The notes beneath the pieces were generated by a model, which did not search any database, was not told the origin of the DNA, and saw only the letters and a program-made list of their open reading frames with translations. Below are positions 8,278-21,452 of a stretch of 61,027 nt of DNA, piece by piece. This DNA comes from an uncultured bacterium (GTDB lineage Bacteria > Patescibacteriota > Gracilibacteria > Absconditabacterales > Absconditicoccaceae), in assembly GCA_937862565.1 (NCBI GenBank), contig CALMFT010000032.1:67175-128201 (forward strand), given 5' to 3'. The translations under genes and the position numbers were made by a program. The first letter of the stretch is position 1; each line of letters begins with the position of its first letter.

Positions 8278-10162
8278 CTGAATCAAAATTTGAAATATCT
8301 GAAATAATAATCATGTCATCTATTGATAAACCATCGGTCACAATAATATACTGCCCTGCAAGCGATCATAAACTTACAGTGGTCGGTATTATTTTTCATG
8401 ACTTCCATAATTGAACTACTCACCTTCCGTTATCAACAATAGACACACTATTGAGTGGTATTACTATGTTTTCTCCGAGTGATCAAGTAAATTGAATTGC
8501 TACACTAGATCCAATATCAAAGCTCCCTTCTGTTATAATAACTACAACCTTATAGCCAAAGTTACGATCTGCGACTTCACTAACAGACTCAACAATTCCT
8601 TTTCCTATTATTCCTCATTGATTTATTTCAACAGCCTGTCCGGGAATGATAAGTTCTTTTTCTCCTGCAGTAATATCTAGATCAATTTGTCTAAGATTAG
8701 TATTTACGACTGTAAAGAGCGGAGTACCGGGATTTACTTCTTGTCCTTTTGTAACTAAGACATCAGTGATAGTTCCTCAGATTGGTGACTCTACTGTAAA
8801 CTTAGAGAGTCAAAAAGTTGCTTCCTCATATGATATTTGAGCATTTGCCACAGCATTATTCAGATTATCTAATGTTGTTTTAGCGTTTTGAACCAAATAA
8901 TCAGCTGTATAATCATTAGATTTATCAGTTAAATCTTGATTTTTAATCGTACTTTCCAAGTTTGAAAGTTGTCTATCAGAACTAAGTTTAGTATTATATT
9001 GAGTATCATTTACACCTTTTGTGCTAAGTTCAATTTGTTGTTTTAAACTTTCAATTCACTTTAATGCAGATTCTTGATTTTGTTTGTAAGTAGCAAAGAA
9101 AGTATTGATTCCATTGAGTTGAGCGTTTACACTGGAACTTATGCCTGAAGCCTTACTTTTATAGCCATCAAATTGTGCTTTGTATCCGTTATATAAACTC
9201 TCTGGGAGTGGTCCACCAGGTTGAGTCATGATAAGTAATGTATTTATAGAAGTAAGTAATGCATTCACAGATTCAATCCCCTTCTGGTACGATTTCAACA
9301 AAGGGTTTATTGTATCAGCATTGATATCGCTTACTATCATTTTAAAATTATCATAAGCTGATAGTGCAGTTCCTAGAGCTGCTTCTGCGCGAGCCTTAGA
9401 ATAAAAATCTTTATTTCCAAGCATTGATTCAAAACCATCATTAGCATTTCTATTCGCAGAAGTATAACCCAATAATAGATCACTAGCCTGAATAGTATCT
9501 GCAAATAAATTATTTAAATCTGTTCATATAAGTTTTACTGAACCAAAGAAATTTAAGATAGTCTGAACATCGGAATCAAGTTTTGTTTGATAATCCAATT
9601 GTGCTTTTTCTAGATCATTTTGTAATTTTTTAAGCTGAAGCGAAAGGTTACTTCAAGTAACATTTAGATCATTATCATTCAAATTTTTTTGAATTTGCTC
9701 TTCTTGTTTATCTACATCAAATCTTGTAGCAATGGATGTAATTTTATTTCTTTGTAGCCCAATTTGGTTATCAAATAATGATTTTTCAAAATTAAGATTT
9801 TGAATAGCGCGGTTATCTTGAGCTGATTCAAGCCCTACCCCTGCTTTTCTTACAGCAAAACTAATAGTTCAATTAGTGTCTTCCATGGCGAGAACCTGTT
9901 GTCCAATATTTATTTTGTTACCAATTTTTTTATCAATTTGAGTTATCCTACCTCAAGCTTGTGCGCTTACTGTCACTTGCTCTGTGCTTGAAACTATTCA
10001 AGATTTTTTGAAACCTCATTTCATACCAAAACTTGCAACAGCACTTACCTTGATTTTAAATGGATTGGGCTCGATATTCTCAGCACCAGGCGTCAGATTA
10101 GCACATCCAGTCAAAGTTATTAACGATATAATAAGTAATATTCTTAGAGATAATTTATACAT
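8246..10162 (-). CDS. Lipoprotein membrane-fusion/adaptor protein (RND/HlyD family)
   Basis: A 638-residue secreted lipoprotein. The signal peptide MYKLSLRILLIISLITLTGC ends in a lipobox (LTGC). The two halves of a biotinyl-lipoyl domain are separated by a very long coiled coil: QAGGRITQIDKKIGNKINIG near the N-terminus and ESPIGGTITDVLVTKGQEVN after the coil. A beta-barrel and a membrane-proximal domain (VSIVDNGRGVVQLW) follow. About ten TGA codons encode Gly. Such adaptors couple an ABC or RND pump to export; no pump gene is adjacent. It lies just downstream of the giant adhesin gene, separated by a terminator. The Asp/Asn-rich hairpin is unusually long. Confidence 0.88.
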
Positions 10163-10226
10163 TAATGACAAAATATGATAATTAAATATGATACTGAATA
10201 TAAACATAGATCTAATAGATTCAAGG

Positions 10227-10268
10227 AAAAAACAAGCCTCATTTTATTAGATATAAGGCTTGTTTTTT
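10227..10268 (-). terminator. Bidirectional terminator after the adhesin gene
   Basis: AAAAAACAAGCC, an 18-base loop, GGCTTGTTTTTT. It has an A-run on one side and a T-run on the other, so it works in both directions; here it ends the adhesin transcript. Confidence 0.8.
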
Positions 10269-10296
10269 GATTTCATTACGACTCTGTATTCAATTG

Positions 10297-13200
10297 TTAT
10301 TTTTTATAAGCACTCAATTCCTTAGTAAATTCATCAAGTCCTGGAGCTGGTTCCGTGAATAACCTATCGTTAGATTTAATAAGTACTGATGCTCAGTTAA
10401 CAATAGCATCTTTTTTATTCCCTTTCATGAACCATCCTTCAAGAGTTGATCTTCTTTTTGAAACAAGATCTTGTATAGAGGATCCCACTAGAAGTCCTCT
10501 TACAGTAAGATTTCCCGCTTCACACCAATTATTTGAAAGATTATTGTTAATGTAGTTTTTATCAGAAACTATTGATCCTTTTGTAAGATAGATTCCTAAT
10601 ATAGTTTGTGGCACATTACAGTTGTCAGTACCAATAATTATATCACCTTTCGGCACTACAAACAATGTATTCTGACTCACGTTCCCTACAATATTCAAGT
10701 TACCTTCCGAAACAATTATAGTCTTTGGTTTACCGCTTGTGAAACTTGATTCATTGTAAGTATAATTACCTTTGAAAATATAGATTTCTTTACCTGGTAC
10801 TTTAAGTGTATTTGCTCCTAAATTAATATTCTCTACAGCTAAAAGTGTATATTTTTTAGCAAAATCATCCATGAGATAATTTATATTTTGAGATCATACA
10901 AATTCGTTTAATCAAACATTTTGGAGTTTTATGCTATACTGAGTAAGAATGCTCTGAGTCCCAGCATTACTTGAGAATCCATAGAAGTTATTCAGACTAT
11001 CTGTAGCATTACTTGAAAGTAATCAACCTTCTTGCATCAAATATGGTCTTGATACAGTAAAGTTATATTCACAAATAGTCTCATCATAACTATCATTGAA
11101 AGTATTGAATGGAGCTATACTACCATTAACAGTAGAAGATCAAATTCCTGAACATACCTGATAATTAATTTTCTTAAGTCTAAGCTTATATTCTCAGTAT
11201 TTATTAGCAATTTTTGCTGGGTCTAATAAGAATGAATGTCTTCCATATTTTGATGCAGCAGATGCGTTAAATCAATCTAATAAGTTATTTTGAAACTGAT
11301 TAGTATTATAACAATTTGTTTCAATACTTTGAATAGGATTATTTGTCCCTGCTTCACCAGCGTATAAATCAAAGTAACATCTCATACTATCTCTCAAAAC
11401 TTGACCAGACTGCGTACAACTCGTTACTACATTATCATCAGCAATATCCCACCAGAATGGGAAATATTCACCTTCCATAGCACTTGGTGGATCTATTTCA
11501 GTACAGCTTGGTGGTTCATAGCTCAAGATAACTTCACCTATTTTATTTACTACATTACAACTCGCAGTACATTTTTTACCAGCATATACTCCTGTTGGAA
11601 TAGGGGTATTAGTGCCATTAGATGCACCCAAATCACAAGCTTCTCCAAGTTCCTGTCTTCCATTTCAACAGTTAGCAAGTGAGTTTGGTACCTCAATACA
11701 TCAAATACATTGATATCCAGGTTTTGCTGGAGTATTGATATCACATTCTTCATATCCTCCTTGTTCCTTACCAGTTACTTTACCATCACCACATACAGAA
11801 TTTGTAGTGAGTTTACAGTTGTAACAAGTCTTACCATTTGGTACATCTCATACTTCACAATCCTCTCCTGGTTCTCTAACGCTATTTCCACATATTGCTA
11901 AAGAATTTTTAATAATCTGACAATTTTGACAAACTGAATCAGCTGCAACAGTGTTACCATCGCATTGTTCGTCATGTTGTGGTTCTATGATCTTATTACC
12001 ACAGAATGGATTTTGTGGAGGAATTGTAGGATCTACAAATAATCCTGCATCAATATCAAATTTAATCTGACCATTTGTAATAGAGAAACATTCTGTTACA
12101 TTCGTGAGCGGATCAAGATTACTATCTTTATCAAAGCTACCTACATTTCTAGGTGAAACTCTATAGGTATCAGGAACTTGTACCATTACTCTATAACTTC
12201 CAGATCCAATTTGGATAAATTGGTAGAATCCATTAGCATCAGTTTTAGTGATAAGTTTTGGTGATACATCATTACAACCTATAAGCTGAATTTGTAAATC
12301 TTTAATACCTTTTTCAGTATCATCTTTTATACCATTCTTATTTATATCCAACCATACCAAATCACCAATCTTAGCTTCTCCTTGTTTTCCGATAGTTAAG
12401 TTAGTTGTGTTATTAGCGTAGTTACTTTCAAATCCAGTTGCCACAAGAGTAGTAGCTGTATTCGAAATTTGTTCAATATTTGCATTGAGCAGTTTCACAG
12501 TATATTTGAACTGTATATTCTGACCTGGGTTAAGTATTGTACTGGTATAATCCCAATAAAAATTTGTATAATCAGCTAAAGTGTTTGAAGTAGTAGCTGC
12601 ATTTGTAGGATATCATTCTATTTTAAATGATCAGATTATTTTATCTTCCAATTTTACACCCTTTGCTACCCCACTTCCAATATTTCTTACATCAATAGTG
12701 TAGGTAATAGATTCTCCAGTAGCAAACCCAGCTTTATCAGCAGATTTTGTAACTAGCAAATCAGGTAAATCATAAGATACTAATTTTTCACAAGTATCAT
12801 AATTTTTAATCAACATTGCTGAGACGTTGCCAACTACACAAGTAGAAGTTGATTTTTCTTGAGCAGTGCAGTATTCAATAGGATCAGGGAGTTGTGCAAT
12901 GATACCTGGGCTAAATGCAGGCACTTTTAACGGAGCTGTAAATGTTTGAATAGCACAAATTTTACCATCAGATTTATTTTTATATGCACATTCAAATTGG
13001 TTATTTGAACCATTGTATGGTGTTATCTTATCGAGTCCATAATTAATTCCACTATTGATTGTACATGTAAATTTATAATTGAGTTGTTGATTGTTTCGTG
13101 GGAAAGTAAAGTTTCCTTGGCTTGTATTAATTACTCCATTTGGAGCTTGTACCCAAGTTTTATTAGCTCCTGTAGTCTCGTAAAACATTTGAAGTTTATA

Positions 13201-16200
13201 CTGATTAGCATAATTTCCTTGACACACTACATTGTAGCTCGTATCACTTATCTTTGTAGTAGCAAGATTCGTACATTCTGCAAGACTTTTCACTATTACT
13301 GGTCTAATACACTGTCCAGTAGTTGGAGGAGTTGATCCAGTATAATATTCAATATAGTAGATTCCTGGATTCAAAATATTGAATGATCCATTCAATAGTT
13401 GTGAAGATCAAATCGAATTTTGTTCTGAATCAAGCAATCTTATAGTTCCTGGATTTGCAGGAACGATTGAATAATTTAACATAAATGGCGCATTTCCAGC
13501 ATCACCACTTAATTTGATAAGGTCACATAGTGGAAGTGGATACACTAATACATTAGCTGAATTATTCGCAGTATTAGTTTCATCTTGAACTGCAGAAACA
13601 ACTATACTATTGTTGAGTTGTGCTCCATTAGCTGCAGTAACTTTTGCTTTGATAGTATATACACATTTTTGTCCTGCTTGGATGTTTGCGGCCGACATAT
13701 TACCAACTATTGAAGTATTTCCATTGATAGTAGTAGATTTCCATCCATCGCTTGGAGAACCACACATTGCTACAGACCCTGAGGTAAGAGCAATTTTATC
13801 ATTGGTATTGAGACCCTCAAGACTAAGGCCGCTTGCTAAAGTATCAGTAAATACGTATTTATTTACCGTTCATGAACCAATATTTTCTAAAGTAACAGTA
13901 TAAACTGCAGTATCTCATACATTAACATACATATTTTTTACTGTCTTTGTTACTTTAATATCAGGAGTTGCTAGAATCAGACCAAAATCTATTGAAGTAT
14001 CCGAAATTCATCCACTTACAGTTATACAATCAGTAATATTACCATTCAATAGTCCATTACTATCTTTAGTTTTATCAGTTCCTTGGAGCGGAGCAGTTAA
14101 ACTATACTTAGAATTTACTCCAGTAAGTACTATTTTTATCTTATATTGTCATACAGCAATATTTTGGAATTTATATAAACCATTAGAATCAGTTTTTGCA
14201 GATGCAATTTTTGTGGTAGTGTTCGTACATGTATAAAGCTCTAGATCAATATCCTTAGCGCCTTTTTCACCAATTGATTGAAGACCATTTACGTTTGAGT
14301 CTATCCATACAAAATCTCCAAGGTTTCCTGCTATAGTAGATCCACTAACGATATCATCATCAGGTTCATTCATACTATTATTACAAGGTTTATTTGGATA
14401 AGGTGGTTTTTGAAGTTCTTTGGAAGCAGTGTAGTTACAAAGTTGAGCATAATTACTAAATGCTCAGCTTATTAAGGTTCATTCTACATAGATAATGACT
14501 TGATTAGCTCCGCTTGCACCAAGTATAAGTCCTCCTGTAGTTCCTGTACCTCCCAATGTCATACCAGATCGAATAACCAAATCATTACCAGGAGTAATAA
14601 TTGAAGTCAAATTATTTGAACTTAATCACACTTTTATTCCTGTCAATCCAAGCCATTTATCTTTGATTTGAACTCCAGATTGTCCATACACCCCATCATT
14701 TGTTGCAGTAATTTTGAAGAGTAATTTTGATCCACTCGTCATAGCTTCACCAGAACTCATAAGTTCTTTGGATAAACTCAATTGAGAAAGTCCACTTGCA
14801 TTACTTACTATTCCTAAATCATGACCAAGATATGATTGCCCTCCTGTGAGTGTAATACATTCAGAAAGAGCATATTTACCATCTATTTTATCACTATCGC
14901 TATCGATACTATCATCAGTACCTACATTTTTAGCTGTAAGAGTAAATCCTGCAGGAAGTGTAGTAAGATCAAATCTGATGGCATATTTACCTGGTATCAT
15001 ATTATTGAAAACATAGTTTCCATCACCATTAGTTTTTACTCATGAACCCACAACCACATCAGTACCACACATGATAAGCTGTACCACCAAGTCATTTACT
15101 CATTTTTCACCTGAAGTTTGTAATCCATCTTCATTAGTATCATACCATATCCTATCTCCCAAAGCAGATGTATTAATCCCTCCTGAAACGATACTACTAT
15201 CATCTTCAAGTTTATCATATCCATTACAAGAGTCACTATCAGGATCAGAAGCATCATCATATCCACAGGCTTGTACCATATTTACAAATTCATTACCTGA
15301 TAGTACTGAATCTACTACAATAGAAATAGTCTGACCCGAAGTTAAAGTAATTCCACTTGCTATATTAAATTCTCCTGAGATAGCATTTGTAAAATACCCT
15401 GCCACAATACCACTCGCTGCAGAAGTAATTCTTACAGTAGCTAGTCCGCTAAATTGATCTTTGATAACCAGACCTGTTACTGTTTTGAAACCTTCATTTC
15501 TTACTGTAATCTCAAACTTGAGAGATTTTCCAACTTCTATTTTTTCACTCAATATTTTTTTAGTAACACTTATATCATACAATGTAGGAATACATAATAA
15601 GTTTTCATTACCACCTGTAGAGATTTTACCTGCGTTAGCACCAGTACCAGCTCCAGGTAAAGGTGATGATTGCGTAGGAAGACCTCCAGTTCCTCCTACC
15701 ATATTTTCAGCTCCACCACCTGCTTCATTTGCTGGTTTACTATTACCACCCGCCGGAGGATTATTGTTGCCAGTGTTATTCCCACCCGATTGAGTTGCAT
15801 TATCTTCGCATTCAAATAAGCCAGCTGCAGGATTTATAAATGTTCAGAAATTATAACCTGAATCTATTTTCGTGTTATAATGTATTACGAGCATTTTTCC
15901 AGAAGGAATAGTTACTCCCACCAAATCTGGTGTAAGCTCTACTCTACCTTTAGCTCCATTTTTATTTCCTTGTTTCACGATCTGATCATCGATACTCGCT
16001 TTCCATTCGTACATACTCATTCCAGCTGGCAAATTATCCCAGAAAGTTATTCCTTCCATTGCGGTATCAGGATCAGTATTTTCAATACCTAATTCATAAG
16101 GAACAGTTGCTCCTTCAGAGAAATCACTCGCTTGAGGTTCTTTTGGTTTTTTCTCACAAGGTCCTTTGGGTTCACATTTTTTTGGGCTTGAATCACCACC

Positions 16201-19200
16201 TTTTGGTGGAGTTGATTCGCCAATAGGAGGTGGCCCAGTAGGCTGAGTTCCTGTACTAGGAATCGTTTGAGTACAAGAACCAGTACCATTAGTCCCTGAA
16301 TATGTACATGTTACCACTATGTTTTGAACTGCCCCTCCTCATGGACTTCCATTATTACCCACTCCCATAAGTATTCCAGCAAAGCTATTTTGTGAAGTAT
16401 TTGTTATTCCTGTATTAACATTTCCATCAGTAATATTGAATCAGAAAGGACCATTTACTGCAGCATTTGCTGTACAGTTAAAGTTTAATGCACTACCGCT
16501 ACTTCCAGTTCCAGATCATCATCCTAATATACTTGCAGTAAGTGTACATTTATTTCCACTAAGTGAAGAACCTGATGCAATAATACTTACTGCACTACAT
16601 CCTCATCAAGTTAGTTGTCCATTGACCGCAATTATACACCCAGTATTAGTAGCTGTACCTGTGCTGATACCTACAACATAGTCTGTTCTAATTGTACAGG
16701 CACCCGTCGAAGAAAGATAGAAAACGCCTCCACCTCACAACCCCGGATCTGGAATAGGATCACCTGGATTAGCTGATGGATTGCTAGTTGTAGTAGCACA
16801 TCCTGCTGGTAAAACAGTATATCAAGAGTAATGTAGACCAACAAAGCTATCTTCTATGGTCACATTACCACTAAATCCTTCATTTTCCCCCGAACCACTA
16901 ATAGTGATGTCAAATTTCACTCATGAACCTTCCATATAGGTAAGTCCTGTGGCACCAACAAGTGTTTTAGTAATCTTTGGTGTACCAAGTTTTTTACCAC
17001 TAAAATATCATGTAGCACTTGCATCTTTGACTTCATCAGATCACACAAATTTAATATTATTTGTGAACATAGCTGCAGTTCACGTATTTACAGTTCATGT
17101 TATTAAAATATAGCCACTTGTTCCGCCCGTAAGATCGCCTAAAGTCCGTGGTGCAATATAACCATCACCAGGGTTGATAGGCGATCCACCAATTGTTGGG
17201 CCTGTTTTCCATTCTACACCTGACATAGAATCTTGCAATATAACATTACGTAATACGAATGTATCATTTGGCGTATCATCTTCATGACCCAATGTTGGGT
17301 CTATTTTCATATTCCATTTTATTAACCGAATAAGATTATCACCTTCGTAAAAAGGTTCAGTTGTACTTGAATTAACAGAGTTATAATCTGAGGATCAAGT
17401 GTTTAGAACAAATTTCTCTAGTGTTAGATTATCAAGCCCAGTACTACATACAGTAGCTCCACTACCTACCAATGGAATATTAGTAGAATCCAGAGTGCGA
17501 TAGTGATTTTTTACAGCATCCATATCGTTCGCAAAACAACCATATCCTGTAAATATTGTATTGATCACAATCTGACATTTATTTTCTTCTCCTGTGAGAA
17601 TTCATCAAGAAAGAACAACAGTTAATACATCTCCTTCAATTTGACCACTTTTAATTATACAAGTATCTGTATTTCCACTAATAGTTGCCACCAAAAGAGG
17701 GTCTGTATTTGCCCATTCAAGTACACCTCCACTCAAAGTATCTACAATAAACAGATCACGAGTGCTCGTATCTCCACTAGCAACCACATCAATAATAAAT
17801 GACGCTTCATCACCTATTGAATATCCAGTAGTGATATCGCCACTTACAGATTTAGTAATTTCAAAAGTTGTAGTACCCGTAGTTAGATCAAAATTATGAA
17901 ATGCAGCAACTAGAATTCCATTTGGTGAAGCGTTTGAAATTGTGTTAGTAATTAAATCTTCAGTAGTGTCTGAATCAATATTTCCTTCCAGTACTGCATA
18001 ATAATTGAGACGGTTTTGATAAACAGTTACTGATTGTCCACCAGCATTTGCAGTTCCTTCTAGTAGAATACAATAGTCTCCTTCATATACATTTTTATTA
18101 TCAAGTGTAATATCATCAACAATATTTGTGTATCCATTACTATTTACATCTCCTTCGTACAACGCAGCACCAGCACAAGTCGCATTTCCATAAACACTAT
18201 AAGAGTCAAAATCACTCAAATCTCCTTCAAAACCTCCAAGTACATACCCAGGATCAATAGTTCCATTTACTTGGTAACTAGAGTTGTTATTAATATTATT
18301 TGTTTTAGGATAAATCCATACTCATTTCAACGCAGGGCTATCAAAGTTATTTCAAATATATATGATATATCAATTAGTTACTCAATTTGCTATTCAAGCA
18401 ACATTTCCAAATAATTGAGTATTATGATTTGAATCAACATGTCGAGTGTCGTTAGTCCCTGTGGATACATCAACAGTATTTCATCATAATACATAGTATT
18501 GATTACTTTCAGTTAAGTTAAGGTTAGAATCAAGTTTCGCATTATCACTTAATCAGTATTTTATTACTATACAATCCTCAAGTTGATTATTAATTATTTT
18601 ACATCTATTGGTATTGAGGCCTAAGAAAGGTTCTGAAGCAATACCTTGTGCTACAACATAAGGAACTCCAGTATTATCAAATTCTAAGTCACTAATGTTT
18701 CAATAATAATCATTTCAAAGATCTAGAATTTGTGATTCAGATCATCAATCTAAACTAATTTTTGCAAAGTTAAATGGATCATTTTGATTAAGCTTATAAT
18801 TTCTTACATACCCTCGCGTACTTAAGGTATGATTTGATCAAACAACAGAATTAGTCGGTATAGATGCAATTGTGGACTTACTTGCATTTCAGTCATCTAA
18901 ATTAAAATCATACTGAAAAATATTTTTTCAAGGTTGCAGTAAATAAATTTTTATAATATTTCAATTTTTTTGAGCATAGATTTTATCTAATCCATTTGCT
19001 CATTCTGTAATTGAATTGTCTATACTTTGAACATCATCAAAATCAAAAGTATAACCTCAATTGCTCTCCACTGTTTTATTTTCAAATGTTTGTAAGTCCT
19101 CGTTAAATAATATTTGTTCTGATACTGGTTCACAAGATGAAGAATTTTGAATAATCTGACTAGAATCACCAAAAGGATTTTCGATAACATGAAGATTACA

Positions 19201-19605
19201 AATTCCACTTCCTACACTGTCCGTAATAGAAATACCAGCCGTAGAAAGACCTGGAACAAATCCTTGCGTATCCTTTCCTGATAGGTTTACTTCTATAAGA
19301 TATTTTATTTCATCACCTGGATTTGCATGGCACGATTCACTGACATCATCAGCTCCTATGCTCGCACAGTATTCTGTGCTAGTGCCTGTTAATCCACCTT
19401 TGTATACTCCACGTTTTGAAGTTAGCTGAGGTAAATACACAGGTTCGTTTGATTGTGCATAAGCTGCGGGAATTATAGCAGCTCCTAAGTTATCCGAAGG
19501 CATCAATGGGAAAAGCTGAGTAACCACTCAACTCGTCAGGAAGTCAGCCATCATGGCGATAGTTAGTACTACTGAAAGTAATTTTTTTATCTTGATCATT
19601 CGCAT
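10297..19605 (-). CDS. Giant secreted SdrD-type adhesin (3,102 residues)
   Basis: A single 9.3 kb frame. I checked every segment between apparent stops: only TGA interrupts it, never TAA or TAG. It starts at ATG 19605 (19599 is possible). A signal peptide ends near PAAYAQS. Three SdrD-like B domains are clear: ALGDRIWYDTNEDG (about residue 1480), NLGDFVWIDSNVNG (about 1760) and KIGDLVWLDINKNG (about 2410), each followed by a Ca-binding-type loop and a GxYxF strand. DUF11-type repeats (DLLVTKSADKAGFATGESIT) lie between them. A Cys-rich CGNxxxEPxxxEQCDG repeat pair is near 2540-2585, and a Pro/Lys linker near 1120. No LPxTG motif or C-terminal anchor helix is visible. Its probable role is attachment to a host cell. 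Confidence 0.92.
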
Positions 19606-19716
19606 CCAGGAAACAATAAAATAAAACTTGTATATCATATTAAGGGGTCTATTCCAAACGCGCTTTTGTTCAACTCAGTATGGATTAGACTTTAATACAA
19701 AATGTATCCCTATTGT

Positions 19717-19733
19717 GATAACTATTAGTTATC
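19717..19733. promoter_or_regulatory. Palindromic operator upstream of the adhesin
   Basis: GATAACTA-T-TAGTTATC is a perfect 17-base palindrome about 112 bases before the adhesin start. On the adhesin strand a TTGTCA lies four bases upstream of the core, so the palindrome overlaps the spacer and likely the -10. The 15-base core ATAACTATTAGTTAT recurs at 23880-23894. The rest of the 19606-19847 gap holds one ATAATCTGA motif and nothing else I can support. Confidence 0.6.
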
Positions 19734-19847
19734 GCATGACAAGGTTTTTCAAGTAGTTTAGTAGTGTTTAAAGGAAAGATTTATTTGACATAATCTGATT
19801 ATTTATCACTTCGTATTTTTATATTTGGTATAATAGGTATATAACTG

Positions 19848-21434
19848 TTATTTGTCTGACTTGTCTGACACTCCTTCATGATATTCTTCTTCGGTGTTTA
19901 CATTCCAGAGTACTGATCTATCTATAGTATTATCGATAAGCATATCTGCAAGCATCATTGCTGATAACATACTATGATCTTGATTATTATATCTATGTGC
20001 TCCATTTCTTCAGATACAGAAAAGATTATCCACACCATCTAAGTATTTCTTGAGTGAATCAAATTGTTCATACCCCTCTCCAAAGTAACAAGGATAGGTA
20101 TTTTCCATCCTGCGCACTACCCCATCAAGAAGGTCATTCATATCTAGTAGCTCCATCTTGATAAGTTCATCCACAGCAAATTGTATCATATCTTCATCAG
20201 ACTTATTCCATATTTCATCACCCTTAGCACAGAAGTATTCTAGTCCAATCCAGATGTTTTTGGGATCAGCAACCATATAAGGAGATCGATTATTGAATAT
20301 CTGTATTCTTCCTACCGTAGTTCCTTCATCGTGGATATAGATTCGATTGTCAGGAATAATATTATCAATAGTCTGATAATTTGAAGTATTGGAAACAAGG
20401 AGCTTATCAGCTAGAATTCATACAGTAATAAAATCTCTATATTCCAAAGTATTTCCTAAAGATTGAATATTAAGATCAGCTCACTTCATAGTATTGAGAA
20501 GGAATTTTATAGGAGCTGTAGATATTACGAGGTCTGGAGAAAAACTTTTTACTTCACCTTTTTGTGAATAAGATACACTATCAATGATAGTTTTTCCATC
20601 TTTGAGCCCAATATGAGATTCCAAAAATTCTGTTTCCAAAAGTATCGTTCCACCCATCTGTCTAATTTTTTCACTTACGATTTCTCGCATCTGTCCTGGC
20701 CCAAGTTTGGGATAATAAAATTTCCCAATAAGACTCGTTTCTGTATTTGTCGACTGCTTGTCTCAGATTATAATTTTTTTAAAATAATCTCGTACAGCTT
20801 TAGCAAGATTGAGACCCTTTACTCTTTGTGCTCACCATGCAGAACTAATCTGTGATGGTTGCTTCCCCCATACCTTAAAAGTATAGGCATCAAAGAATCT
20901 GTGATAGAGTCTCGTACCAAATCTTGACTTATAAAATCCTTCCAAGTTAGACATGTCGTACTTCTTAAGTTTTGCTGTCATGTACGACCATCCACACAAG
21001 AACAAATCAACAAACCCAAATTTTTTCAAAGTGTCTCGCGTAATGGAAAGCGGATAATCAAAAAATTTTCTATCCCAAAATATTCTTGATAATCTTCTTC
21101 TTGCAAGCATTACAAGATCTTCTTTATCTGGATCTGGACCTCCAGTCTTTACTTCACTCTGGATACCGAGTTGTTTATAATCTGAAGCTCATTCACCCTG
21201 TAAAGGCATTTGAGAAAACCATCGATCCATTACTCTTTTATTTTTACTGAAAAATCTATGTCCTCCTATATCAATACGATTCCCTTTATGATTATAAGTT
21301 TGCGCTAATCCTCAGACTATTATATCCTTATCAACAATAATGATTTCATATGCGTCAGGCGCTCTGGAGAGCAACTCAAATCATAATGTCAGACCCGCGG
21401 GTCCTGCTCAGATTATTAATATTTTTTCTTTCAT
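19848..21434 (-). CDS. FAD/NAD(P)-dependent oxidoreductase of the amine oxidase/UDP-galactopyranose mutase-like group
   Basis: A 528-residue flavoprotein. The N-terminal dinucleotide-binding motif is [18 protein letters not shown], whose first glycine is a TGA within an ATAATCTGA copy; the acidic partner EIIIVDKD follows. [10 protein letters not shown] is the second flavin motif seen in protoporphyrinogen-oxidase-like and mutase-like enzymes. The middle region ([21 protein letters not shown]) and a late [15 protein letters not shown] segment fit a family often found in polysaccharide loci. It follows a GT-C-like membrane protein by 18 bases, so a role in cell-surface glycan modification is likely. 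The substrate is unknown. Confidence 0.82.
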
Positions 21435-21452
21435 GTGGTATAAAATTATATT

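Noticed and set aside
10297-19605. A cluster of a dozen separate small adhesin genes or a decaying pseudogene
   Set aside because: All pieces share one frame and are separated only by TGA; no TAA or TAG occurs in the frame across 9.3 kb.
19829-19834. TATAAT as a plus-strand promoter
   Set aside because: It has no -35 at a proper distance and no rightward gene follows; the nearby TTGACA is 38 bases away.
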